A DNA stretch of 64,000 nucleotides, taken from the NCBI GenBank assembly GCA_040757355.1, contig JBFLWY010000003.1, forward strand, positions 30,395 through 94,394, given 5' to 3'. Both the position numbers and the translations under genes were made by a program. This stretch comes from DTYU01 sp040757355 (GTDB lineage: Bacteria > Bacillota > Desulfotomaculia > Desulfotomaculales > Ammonificaceae). Each line of letters opens with the position of its first letter. Position 1 is the first letter of the stretch. The notes beneath the pieces are model-generated. The model was not told where the DNA came from. It was given only the letters and a program-made list of their open reading frames with translations, and searched no databases. Shown one piece after another: positions 8,817 through 17,163 of the stretch.

Positions 8817-11800
8817 TCAGATTAAGTTCAGGTTTAATAGCAGCCGCTTGAGCATTACCGTTGCTTCGGCCCGGGAGGCCTCGGCTCCAGGAGCGAACCT
8901 CCCGTCAGGCGTCCCGGTGACCACACCGGCCTTAACGGCCAGGGCGGCGTCCGCAGTGGCCCACGTGGCGATAGCCGCCCCGTCTTTGAAGGTCCCCAGT
9001 ACCCGCGCGGGCTCACCGGCGGTTAGCACCGGGCTTCTTTCCATCTTCTTCAAAGCGCGGGCCATAAGTACCGCAATTTCGGCGCGGGTGATCTGGCGGT
9101 CGGGGGCGAACCTGTTGTTGCCGACACCGGTGATCAGGCCTGCCCGGTAGGCCGCTTCTACCGCACCGCAGTACCACTTCCCTGGCGAAACGTCGACAAA
9201 TGAGGATTGCTCCGTAGACGATTCGCTAATACCGATTACGCGCAGCAACAGGGCGGCGAATTCCGCCCTGGTCACCGGACGCTCGGGCGCAAAGCTGGTG
9301 GCGGACGTGCCTTTGACCAGGCCGCGCGCTCCCATAAAGAGAATGTCGCGTTTCGCCCAGTGCCCGGTGATATCTCCGAAACTGCTCCGGTACTCAAGAA
9401 CGGCGTATTTGCTAAGATGGGACAAATCAACACTAACCTTGCCGTTTTCGGCTTTGCCGCCGAGGCAGGTGAGGCTGCCGTTGTCATTCACCCTGTAGGC
9501 GAAGACGCAGTCCTTATCCGCACCCTGGTTGTAGACAAGAATCAGCGTCACCCGCTTGGCAAGCTGAGCCGCGCTATCACCGCGATTAACCTCGATGTTG
9601 ACCGCATCGCCCGCAAGTCTGACGGAAGGCGGCAGTGAAAGCGCCGTTACCGGCTCAACCTTTATGACCAGGTCCCCCTCACCGGAAACCGTTCCCGGCG
9701 GAATGATGAGGTCGGCCCACATCGTATCGAGTATTATGCTGGCGCCTTTTTCCTCAAGCAACTCTACTGATCCTTCGTAAAGGGTAACTTCGAACGTATT
9801 GTCGACCTGGCTAAGATCCACAGTAATTGCTGCTGCCCCGTTGGCCAGGTGGTCTGACATAATGGCTTCGGGAACAATAACAGCACTCACGTCACCTACG
9901 GTGCTTACCTGTAGTTCACTCGCAGCAATGGTATCGCCTTTGTCTTCCACTGTTGTGCTGGTGCCACCGCTGCCGCTGCCGGAGTCGCCACTGTCGCCAC
10001 TGTCGCCGTTGCCGCCACTGTCGCCACTGTCGCCGGCCGGCCGCGAAACCCCCACCACGCCGAACGCGGTGAAGTGGTCAACTGACAGGGTAACGGTGTT
10101 CTCAGTTGTATCCACGACCGCGCCGCTGACCGGCTTCCAGGAACTCGTCTCCTCGTCCCAGTAGGCGGGAGCGAGGTCTTCCTCGTTAATGCTGAGCGCC
10201 GTCAGGTCATCCTCATCGTAAGGTATGGTGATATTCACATTCTTGTAGAAGGTGTGTGTTATCTCCTGCCCGCTGCTGTCCAGGGCCTTGAGGTCGTAGC
10301 CCAGGCTTACCGGTTTGGCGGTCCTCTGGCGCTTCAGTCCCGCCTGCGGCGACGCCGTAACGGTTATATTCCCCTGCGTCTCGATGGCGCCCGCCGGAAT
10401 GTAGACGCTGGTGCCGTTATCCAGATCGATCGCCCGGGAGGTACTGGCGTCGAAGGTCACCGAAACCGCGTCAGGGATCGTCTTCGTAACCGCAGCCAGT
10501 TGGAGTTCCGCGCTGCCGGAGGCGCTGCCGGTCAGGTCCACGTCCACTTCCGCTGCCTCGTAGAACTCCTTCCCGAAGCCGGTCGCGGCGCCGACGTGCC
10601 AGACGTCGCCCTGGACAGCATTAAGGGTGATACTTCCGTCCGCCGCGAAGCCTTCGGTGAAGCCACCCTTGTCCGACCAGGCCCAGACGTGCGCCGGGTA
10701 AGGCGCTCCGTCCTTGTAAACGCTCACGCTAATGGTGGCGTCGGCGGCTTTGAAGGCAAGGGTCAACGCGGCTGTTTCCCCGGAAGCAACCTCAATCTCG
10801 GCGATCTCCGGGTTGATGTAGCCCCTGTCCGGCGGCAGCGCCGCGCCGACATCGTAAAGACCCGCTGGCACCTGAAGGGCGAACTTACCGTCGCTCCCGC
10901 TCTTGGTCATCACGTCGCCGTTCGGCCCGTGGGCGAAAACGTGGGCGAAGGAGACAGGGTTCCCGTCCGGATCATAGACCGTGCCGGCAATCGTCGCATC
11001 CGCCGCCTGGAGGCTGATATCCCTGACCACCGTCTGGCCGTCAGCGACGGTGACCGACAGGCTCTCCTGACCCGGCGGCTTGGAGACGTAGCCGCTGTCC
11101 GGCGGGGTGAAGCACCCTATCATCCAGTCGCCCGCGACCACGTTCAGCGAGTAGTTCCCGTCCTCGCTGAAACACTCCTGCACCGCTCCCGAGGCGGGGT
11201 TAAAGGCGGTGACATGCACGCCGGGGATAAGGCTGCCGCTGCTGTCCTTTACGGTACCGGTAATCTTGGAACTGCAGGCGACAACCGTAATGTTGACCGT
11301 TCTGGTTTCAGAGGAGGTCACCGTGACGGTCGTCTTCCCCGACGCGGAGTACCCGCTGGCCGGGTCAAGCCCGACCATGATCTCGTGGGTCCCGGCAGGC
11401 ACCTTCAGGGTGAAGCTGCCGGCCTGCACCGGCGCCCCGATCCCGCCGGGATTACCCGGCTGCATCGCTACGGCAAAGCCGTTGGCATTGGTCAGGATCG
11501 CCCCGTTGCTATTAATGATACGTCCGTTAATGGTAGCATCCGTCTTGAAAACAGTGAAGTTTACCGTCTCGGAGCCGTCTGCCGCCACTTCTACCATCAC
11601 CGGCGGCTCCATCACCACATAAGAGACATCACTCATCGGGTCCACGCTCACGCCCCACTTGCCGGGAGTGACGCTCAGCGTATACGCCCCGTCGGCTCCA
11701 GAGGCCGTCTTCGCGAAACCGGGGCCGTCCTGGCCGAAGGCGATCACCGGCACGCTGGCAACCGGCGTACCGCTGCTGTCCCTGACCGTACCCGTAATGG

Positions 11801-13376
11801 TTGCGTTCCGGGCCTGCAACTTAAGACTGCCGACGTCATATGTGGCCTCGGTGACCGTTATCTTTACCGGCGCCGGCGAGCCGTAGGATGAATCAGGCGG
11901 CAGGAAGGCGCAGACCTTGTATGTTCCGGGCGGCACGGAGATGCTGAAGTTGCTGCTGGCATCACACTGGCCGCTGTTGCCGGCGCCCTGGTCGTTCCGG
12001 ACTTCGACGTGTACAGTCTGGGCTACGTCCGCCGGAAGAGTACTCCCGTCCGGGGCGAGAATCTTACCGGTTACGATGGCACCGGCCGCCACCACATCGA
12101 AGTTTACGGTTTGAGTTTCAGAGCTGTCGTCCTGTTTGAACTCGACTTTCTTTGGGTAACCGGTGTAGCACCAGTCCTTTCCTCTCGAATCAACCATGAC
12201 CATCCAACTGCCGCCACTCACTCCGAAGGAGTAGTTTCCATCCGCGCCGGTCAGCGTCTCGGCGTAGCCCGGCGCGCCCTCGCGGAAGGTGAATACCTTC
12301 GCACCGCTGAGACCGGCACCGTCTTTATAAACGGTTCCGGTGATCGTCTTCGTGGGCGCGGCAAAGCTGATGACGATCCTGCCGTCAATGAGGCTGGCGG
12401 TACCGCCTGTAACTTCGGTCACCGCGCCGCCGGAAACCGTTACCGTAGCCGAGGTATATAGGAGATCGGGCCGGCTGAAGGGCGGCATAACCTCTAAGAA
12501 ATAGCTGCCGTCCGGGACGCCGCCCATCGCGAAGTACCCGTCGGCACCGGTTGGCGGCGCATGCGTCCCGAACGAGAAGGTTTCCGTGTGCAGGCAAATA
12601 TGCGCATCCTGCACCGGGGTGATGCCGTCGGGCTCGTAAACCCACCCGACCACCGTCGGGTGGGTCAGGCAGACTACTTTATCAAAAACGGGTTCAGTAT
12701 ACGTGAACGACCAAGGCACAGCATCGGAGTAGCCGGTTTCCGGCGGGGCGAACGCCTCTAAAAGATAAGTGGTTCCGGCGGTCAGCCCGCCTAATTTGAA
12801 GCAACCGTTTTCGTCCGTGCAGCCGAAAGCCCTGGAGGTCCAGTCGGTCGTGTGTGCACAGACACCGGTGAACGGCACGGGCGTTACCCCGTCCGGCGCG
12901 TAAACCACACCGGTGATCGAAGGCTCGGTCAGTGCCAGCGCCCCCAGGTCTTGCGGTTCCCCGGTTACCGTTACCTTATAATCGGAAATGCCGCTGTAAG
13001 CCGATCCGGGCGGCGGCATCACCTCTAAGTAATAATCCCCGGCGTTAAGCGGCGGGAGGTAGAACCGGCCGTCTTCCCCCGTCTGCCCTTCTTCCCGGAT
13101 CTGCCAGTTCTGGTCGTGGATCTCCACGTGCGCATCCGCCACCGGCGTAGTGCCGCCAGGCTCGTAAACCGTACCCGTGATTGCCGCTGTCCGCAGCGCT
13201 AACTTCGGCTGCTCCCCGGTCGCGCCGCCGAAATAAAGCGGCAAGCCGGGAATAGTAAACGGCACCTTCGTCGAAGAAGCATAGGTGCTTCCCGGCGGCG
13301 CCTCGGCCTGAACAAAGTAGTTCCCGGCCTTGTGAAGCAACCAAAATAAAGAAAGACGCTTGCAACAAGCGCCCAT
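8817..13376 (-). CDS. Large surface protein: ten carboxypeptidase-regulatory-like repeats and three SLH domains; 5' end apparently lost
   Basis: 1519 codons. About ten repeats of 85-100 residues begin with motifs such as ITGTVYEPGG, ITGVVYAPDG, ITGTVRDSSG and IAGTVYDPDG, typical of carboxypeptidase-regulatory-like / CnaB-like beta-sandwiches. Next come an extracellular beta region around residues 980-1100 and a Gly-Ser-Asp linker (near plus-strand 9960-10035). The C-terminus has three SLH domains (about 1330-1519) that bind secondary cell-wall polymer. The product should therefore be a fibrous cell-surface protein. Oddly there is no signal peptide: the first residues lead straight into the second half of a repeat (GNYFVQAEAPPGSTYASS), so the gene looks 5'-truncated or fused to foreign upstream sequence. 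The ATG at 13376 has no convincing ribosome site. Whether it is expressed is uncertain. Confidence 0.8.
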   Translation of the reverse strand: MGACCKRLSLFWLLHKAGNYFVQAEAPPGSTYASSTKVPFTIPGLPLYFGGATGEQPKLALRTAAITGTVYEPGGTTPVADAHVEIHDQNWQIREEGQTGEDGRFYLPPLNAGDYYLEVMPPPGSAYSGISDYKVTVTGEPQDLGALALTEPSITGVVYAPDGVTPVPFTGVCAHTTDWTSRAFGCTDENGCFKLGGLTAGTTYLLEAFAPPETGYSDAVPWSFTYTEPVFDKVVCLTHPTVVGWVYEPDGITPVQDAHICLHTETFSFGTHAPPTGADGYFAMGGVPDGSYFLEVMPPFSRPDLLYTSATVTVSGGAVTEVTGGTASLIDGRIVISFAAPTKTITGTVYKDGAGLSGAKVFTFREGAPGYAETLTGADGNYSFGVSGGSWMVMVDSRGKDWCYTGYPKKVEFKQDDSSETQTVNFDVVAAGAIVTGKILAPDGSTLPADVAQTVHVEVRNDQGAGNSGQCDASSNFSISVPPGTYKVCAFLPPDSSYGSPAPVKITVTEATYDVGSLKLQARNATITGTVRDSSGTPVASVPVIAFGQDGPGFAKTASGADGAYTLSVTPGKWGVSVDPMSDVSYVVMEPPVMVEVAADGSETVNFTVFKTDATINGRIINSNGAILTNANGFAVAMQPGNPGGIGAPVQAGSFTLKVPAGTHEIMVGLDPASGYSASGKTTVTVTSSETRTVNITVVACSSKITGTVKDSSGSLIPGVHVTAFNPASGAVQECFSEDGNYSLNVVAGDWMIGCFTPPDSGYVSKPPGQESLSVTVADGQTVVRDISLQAADATIAGTVYDPDGNPVSFAHVFAHGPNGDVMTKSGSDGKFALQVPAGLYDVGAALPPDRGYINPEIAEIEVASGETAALTLAFKAADATISVSVYKDGAPYPAHVWAWSDKGGFTEGFAADGSITLNAVQGDVWHVGAATGFGKEFYEAAEVDVDLTGSASGSAELQLAAVTKTIPDAVSVTFDASTSRAIDLDNGTSVYIPAGAIETQGNITVTASPQAGLKRQRTAKPVSLGYDLKALDSSGQEITHTFYKNVNITIPYDEDDLTALSINEEDLAPAYWDEETSSWKPVSGAVVDTTENTVTLSVDHFTAFGVVGVSRPAGDSGDSGGNGDSGDSGDSGSGSGGTSTTVEDKGDTIAASELQVSTVGDVSAVIVPEAIMSDHLANGAAAITVDLSQVDNTFEVTLYEGSVELLEEKGASIILDTMWADLIIPPGTVSGEGDLVIKVEPVTALSLPPSVRLAGDAVNIEVNRGDSAAQLAKRVTLILVYNQGADKDCVFAYRVNDNGSLTCLGGKAENGKVSVDLSHLSKYAVLEYRSSFGDITGHWAKRDILFMGARGLVKGTSATSFAPERPVTRAEFAALLLRVIGISESSTEQSSFVDVSPGKWYCGAVEAAYRAGLITGVGNNRFAPDRQITRAEIAVLMARALKKMERSPVLTAGEPARVLGTFKDGAAIATWATADAALAVKAGVVTGTPDGRFAPGAEASRAEATVMLKRLLLNLNLI

Positions 13377-13383
13377 CCAGGAA

Positions 13384-13842
13384 CCGAACCGGGGGAGACC
13401 CCGCTCTGCTATTCAGGAAAAATTTCACTATGCGAATTTCCCTGCCCATCATGTTTCCGACTTCGAACCTCGAACGGACCCTAAACCCTGTCCCTCAAGG
13501 TCAAACGTTGAACTTAAGCTGGAGCGGGCGGCTGGGCTCGAATTCTTTAAAGCTGTGTTATATGGTTTTATCTCGTCCAGGAAGGCGCTAACAAGCCTTT
13601 TTTGTTTCATTTTGTCCCGTAAGAGACTTCCGCGACGTAAGTTTGCAAATTGGTTGTAAACCAACCCCCTGGATTCTACCGACTTAAGGACGTTTGACTG
13701 AAGCTGCTTTACAGGTAAAAGAGGTTTCCGTGATATATACCGACAAAAATATGTGAGAACAACGTCGAGTCCCGTGAGACCAATAAATAAACGGCCGAAA
13801 CTACGGCCGTTTATTTTCGTTTGGCAGTGATCTCTTTTAGGT
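13384..13842. other. Gap upstream of the SLH gene, no supported gene
   Basis: No frame resembles a known protein. On the minus strand a possible 53-codon frame begins MKQKRLVSAFLDEI at 13610, but it has a poor ribosome site and low-complexity content. Close to the SLH start (about 13350-13372) the minus strand has a CGCTTG-TTG-CAAGCG hairpin followed by a T-rich run. This may mark the joint where the original 5' end of the surface-protein gene was lost. Confidence 0.4.
13786..13815 (-). terminator. Terminator after the spore coat gene pair
   Basis: Perfect 12-bp arms AATAAACGGCCG and CGGCCGTTTATT with loop AAACTA, 27 bases after the stop of the second coat gene. Confidence 0.85.
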
Positions 13843-14166
13843 TTAACGCTGAACGCCGAATTGCTGCACTCCCGTAGTAACCGGCGCACCCTGGGATTGG
13901 GATATTACAGTCTGAAACTGGTTCATCGCCTGCGCTACCATCTCGGGTCGGGCCTGGGGCACCTGGTACCAACCCCTGCTTTGCATCAGCCGGAACCATT
14001 CGTCAGCCATTCCCAGGTGTTCCTGCGCCATCCTGCTGAAAGCATGCCTCAACTGCGGTGTGGTTGTCTCCATTGCCCCATACGCGTCACGCAACACGAG
14101 ATATTTGGTACTGTTCAGGCAATCTATCGCAATGCTGATCGGACTGACCTGCTGATAGTAAGGCAT
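13843..14166 (-). CDS. CotF-like spore coat protein (second of a pair)
   Basis: 107 residues counted from the ATG at 14166, which follows AAGGAG at seven bases; the upstream ATG at 14184 overlaps that ribosome site and is less likely. The protein is helical, rich in Met and Gln, and resembles the C-terminal half of CotF-type coat proteins (LVLRDAYGAMETTTPQLRH, AQEHLGMADEWFRLM) with a ferritin-like helical arrangement. It ends in a Gln/Val-rich tail. The first half is encoded by the gene just upstream, 21 bases away. Expression in the mother cell is expected from the family; no sigma-K promoter was confirmed. Confidence 0.75.
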   Translation of the reverse strand: MPYYQQVSPISIAIDCLNSTKYLVLRDAYGAMETTTPQLRHAFSRMAQEHLGMADEWFRLMQSRGWYQVPQARPEMVAQAMNQFQTVISQSQGAPVTTGVQQFGVQR

Positions 14167-14187
14167 TTTAGCGCTCCTTTCCATGTA

Positions 14188-14424
14188 TTAGCTGAGGGTC
14201 CACTGGGTCTGGACGGGCATCATTCCACCTGGATACTGCCGGGCGTTCTGAATGAACCCGACCATCGTCTGGTAATGGTTTTGCAGCATCTGCTGGTGTC
14301 TGTTTAACAGGTCGCGCACCTGAGGGTCCGGGGCGTGTTGGGCGTAGACCCTGTATTTTTCAATAAGACTTACATGCCCCATGATCCTCTCGCCCAGTTC
14401 CATTATTTCTTTCTCGGACAACAA
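14188..14424 (-). CDS. CotF-like spore coat protein (first of a pair)
   Basis: 78 residues from the TTG at 14424, which has GAGGGGG eight bases upstream; the GTG at 14433 lies too close to that site. Two amphipathic helices (EKEIMELGERIMGHVSLIEK and DLLNRHQQMLQNHYQTMVGF) match the N-terminal half of CotF/ferritin-like coat proteins, and the tail MMPVQTQWTLS is typical of paired coat genes in spore-forming Clostridia. It is followed at 21 bases by the partner gene; together they would make one helical coat unit. Confidence 0.7.
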   Translation of the reverse strand: MLSEKEIMELGERIMGHVSLIEKYRVYAQHAPDPQVRDLLNRHQQMLQNHYQTMVGFIQNARQYPGGMMPVQTQWTLS

Positions 14425-14634
14425 TCCGTTCACCCCCTCATCCGCAGCATTTAGAGCTTATTCTGCCCCGGCAAGGAGCGAACTTGCATAAGAAGTGGCA
14501 ATTTTGAAGGGTTATTTAACAAAAAAACGCCCATGTGCTGCGCGGAAAAAGAAATGAGGGGCAACTAGTGCGGGGTCCTGATCCCGAACCAGCCAGGCGT
14601 GCGGACTTTATTGTAGGATTGGAGACGGGCCCAC

Positions 14635-15171
14635 TCAAGTTTGTCCTGGCGGTGCTGCTTTCGGTTTGATTGTTTTGCGGCGGACGAGGCGGCCGGCAAC
14701 CGAGAACGCCAACGATAAAGCTGCAACTGCCGGTATTCCAGCAGCAAAATAACCGGAAACATTAAAAAACTCGTAATCAACAACGTGTTGCTCAAACCTA
14801 ACGGCCACAGGTGGTAAGAAAAAGGAGAAAATTACGAGTCCCAGGTAGATAAGTGTCGGTGTCAAGGTCCCAACCCGTAAAGCGACTCTTAAGCTGTCGC
14901 TCCTTGCGCCTTTTACTCCGTACAAGACGGCCAAAAGCAAAATTGTTAGACCCAATCCGAGGCAGATCCAGTTCCGGTAGAGCGCGCTCCCGTCTATCAT
15001 CCAACAGACCACAGCCCCCAACACAAAAAATAACACCGCAACTACAGTAATATTGTCTTCCTTGGGCCTTTCGTTCCTGGTGGACCACATAAAATAGCCT
15101 GTCATTAAAAATATCCAGGGCATTACGATGATAAACAACTCGAGGATGCCCGAATTCGACAGCCGTTGCAC
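14635..15171 (-). CDS. Hypothetical integral membrane protein
   Basis: 178 residues with about five hydrophobic segments (roughly 10-27, 42-62, 68-86, 103-121 and 138-160) and a basic, Pro/Lys-rich C-terminal tail. I do not recognise the family. The start is GTG at 15171 with GGGGGTAGG close upstream. It stands alone between the coat genes and the tRNA pair. Confidence 0.55.
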   Translation of the reverse strand: MQRLSNSGILELFIIVMPWIFLMTGYFMWSTRNERPKEDNITVVAVLFFVLGAVVCWMIDGSALYRNWICLGLGLTILLLAVLYGVKGARSDSLRVALRVGTLTPTLIYLGLVIFSFFLPPVAVRFEQHVVDYEFFNVSGYFAAGIPAVAALSLAFSVAGRLVRRKTIKPKAAPPGQT

Positions 15172-15559
15172 CGATCCTACCCCCAGTTACCAGTGCTGCC
15201 CTACTCAACCTTTCGTCGCACTTGGGACAAATGGGAGGTCTTTAGTTTCGTGCTCTTTCCATTCCACTTCGATTTGGAATTGAAAAGGGCGGCTGTAACG
15301 ACACTTGCCAAAACGCTATTGATGAACTAACAATCTCCTGTGTACTCTTTTGCCTTTTTTGTCGGTTTTCCTGCCTAGTAGGTACCTTTTCCACGTAATT
15401 TTTTGCCAAACCATTTATTGGAAGGCGGACTCGGCACTGGAAAAATAGTAGGTATAGGTAGCGGCCCTTTTAGTAGAAGCTATAAAAGCTGAATATTTAT
15501 AAAATGTTTGCACAACGGCCTCCCGAAATTCGGGAGGCCTTGTTTTTCTGAGAAGGATC
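15172..15559. other. AT-rich gap with a hairpin, no gene
   Basis: No coding frame is convincing. A perfect hairpin with arms GGCCTCCCGAA (15517-15527) and TTCGGGAGGCC (15529-15539) lies just beyond the 3' end of the minus-strand tRNA-Gly. It may end the tRNA transcript, although its best T-run is on the plus strand. Confidence 0.45.
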
Positions 15560-15634
15560 TGGAGCGGGCGACGGGGATCGAACCCGCAACCCCCAGCTTG
15601 GGAAGCTGGTGCTCTACCGTTGAGCTACACCCGC
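15560..15634 (-). tRNA. tRNA-Gly(CCC)
   Basis: A full cloverleaf can be folded on the minus strand: acceptor GCGGGTG/CGCCCGC, anticodon loop TTCCCAA, T-arm GGGTTCGATCCCC, and an encoded CCA end at 15560-15562. Anticodon CCC reads glycine GGG. Confidence 0.95.
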
Positions 15635-15637
15635 ATA

Positions 15638-15716
15638 TATCGGTCGTCAGCTCCTTCTGTAAGGAATTCGCACAGCGAATTCCCTCCGCTGTTACCGACC
15701 GCTGACGACTGACGTC
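15638..15716. repeat. Degenerate palindromic spacer element between two tRNA genes
   Basis: Core arms GGAATTCGC (15663-15671) and GCGAATTCC (15675-15683) lie inside longer imperfect arms: GGTCGTCAGC near 15642-15651 pairs with GCTGACGACT near 15701-15710. On the minus strand the element ends in CGACCGATAT directly before the 5' end of tRNA-Gly. It is one of a family of similar spacers in this window. Confidence 0.65.
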
Positions 15717-15728
15717 TAATAACCGATT

Positions 15729-15804
15729 TGGTGACCCCACCGGGATTCGAACCCGGGTTACCGGCTTGAAAGACCGGTGTCTTAGTCCACTTGACCATGG
15801 GGCC
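15729..15804 (-). tRNA. tRNA-Glu(TTC)
   Basis: Cloverleaf on the minus strand: acceptor GGCCCCA/TGGGGTC, anticodon loop CTTTCAA, T-arm CCGGGTTCGAATCCCGG, encoded CCA at 15729-15731. Anticodon TTC reads glutamate. Confidence 0.95.
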
Positions 15805-15874
15805 GTCTTACGCCTTGCAAGAACTATTTTACTCAAAAATCTGCGGCGCTGTCAACATCAAAACGGCAGCCGCG

Positions 15875-17158
15875 TTAAAACACTTCGTGGCAAACAATGG
15901 TCTGCTCGCGGCGCGTGCCCACACCGATCATTGCCACCGGAACGCCCGTTAGTTCGGTCAGATGCTCGATGTATCGCCTGGCGTTCTCCGGAAGGTCTTC
16001 GAGCTTCCGTGCCCCGGTTATGTCTTCCTCCCACCCCGGCAACTCTTCGTAAACCGGGTCGCACGATCTCAGCATGTCAAGGTCGGCCGGAAAGTGGACT
16101 ATTTCTTTCCCGCCGCAACGGTAAGCCCGGCAGATTTTCAGCAAAGGAATCCCGGTCAGCACGTCGAGTTTGGTGATGCAAAGGTAGTCAAGGCCGTTAA
16201 TCCGTACGGAATAGCGGGCTACAACCGCATCAAACCAGCCGCAGCGCCGCGGCCGTCCCGTAGTGGTTCCGAACTCCCGCCCGCGGGTCCGGATATCCTC
16301 TCCGAGTTCGTCATCAAGTTCAGTCGGGAAGGGCCCTCCGCCCACACGCGTAGTGTATGCTTTGGCAATTCCCATCACCGTATTTATTACGCGCGGTCCC
16401 ACCCCGGTACCGATACAGGCGGCTCCCGCAGTGGGGTTTGAAGAGGTGACAAAGGGGTAGGTACCGTGGTCAATATCCAGCAGAGTACCCTGGGCACCTT
16501 CGAACAACACGTTTTTCCCCTCAGAAATGGCCTGGTGAAGCACCACTCCGGTATCGGCAATATACCTCGCAAACTTTTCGGCGTAAGCCTCACATGCTTT
16601 ATAGAGTTCTTCTACGGATACTACCTCTGTACCGTAAACACGTCCGAACAGGCTGTTTTTAAACGCCACATTTTCCTCCAAGCGACGCCGGAGCGTGCCG
16701 GTATCCAGCAGATCGACCATCCTTATCCCTGTCCGTGCAGCCTTGTCCATGTAAGCGGGGCCGATTCCGCGGCCTGTTGTACCTATGCGTCCGTTTCCCT
16801 TGCGGTTTTCCTCCGCCGCGTCCTGGAGGCGGTGGTACGGCAGAATCAAATGCGCCCGCTCGCTAATCAGCAAGCGCGCCATCTTCACCCCGCGCTGCTC
16901 AAGCCCCTCTATCTCTGCCGCCAGTACCGCGGGGTCTATCACCACTCCGTTTCCGATGATGCAAGTCTTATCGGCATGAAGGATGCCCGACGGGATAAGA
17001 TGCAACTTGAACTCTTCATCGCCGACCACCACCGTGTGCCCGGCGTTGTTTCCTCCCTGGAAACGAACAATGAAATCGGCTCGGGACGCCAGGAAGTCCG
17101 TTACTTTTCCTTTTCCTTCATCGCCCCATTGGGCGCCCACCAGCACTACCGTAGCCAC
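15875..17158 (-). CDS. purA: Adenylosuccinate synthetase
   Basis: 427 residues, standard length. It joins IMP and aspartate using GTP to give adenylosuccinate, the first step from IMP to AMP. The N-terminal P-loop-like GDEGKGK (about residues 12-18), the following GGNNAGHT and the GTTGRGIGPAY block are diagnostic. GTG start at 17158 with AGGGGG upstream. It lies five bases after the FAD oxidoreductase gene, so both are probably on one transcript starting at the promoter near 18630. Confidence 0.97.
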   Translation of the reverse strand: MATVVLVGAQWGDEGKGKVTDFLASRADFIVRFQGGNNAGHTVVVGDEEFKLHLIPSGILHADKTCIIGNGVVIDPAVLAAEIEGLEQRGVKMARLLISERAHLILPYHRLQDAAEENRKGNGRIGTTGRGIGPAYMDKAARTGIRMVDLLDTGTLRRRLEENVAFKNSLFGRVYGTEVVSVEELYKACEAYAEKFARYIADTGVVLHQAISEGKNVLFEGAQGTLLDIDHGTYPFVTSSNPTAGAACIGTGVGPRVINTVMGIAKAYTTRVGGGPFPTELDDELGEDIRTRGREFGTTTGRPRRCGWFDAVVARYSVRINGLDYLCITKLDVLTGIPLLKICRAYRCGGKEIVHFPADLDMLRSCDPVYEELPGWEEDITGARKLEDLPENARRYIEHLTELTGVPVAMIGVGTRREQTIVCHEVF

Positions 17159-17163
17159 TCTGC

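Noticed and set aside
10254..11891. 545-codon plus-strand ORF opposite the SLH protein gene
   Set aside because: It is the mirror of GC-rich codons of the real minus-strand gene; no known motif, no ribosome site, arginine-rich nonsense composition.
13449..13889. 146-codon minus-strand ORF upstream of the SLH gene
   Set aside because: Begins inside the coat-gene terminator region and has no recognisable domain.
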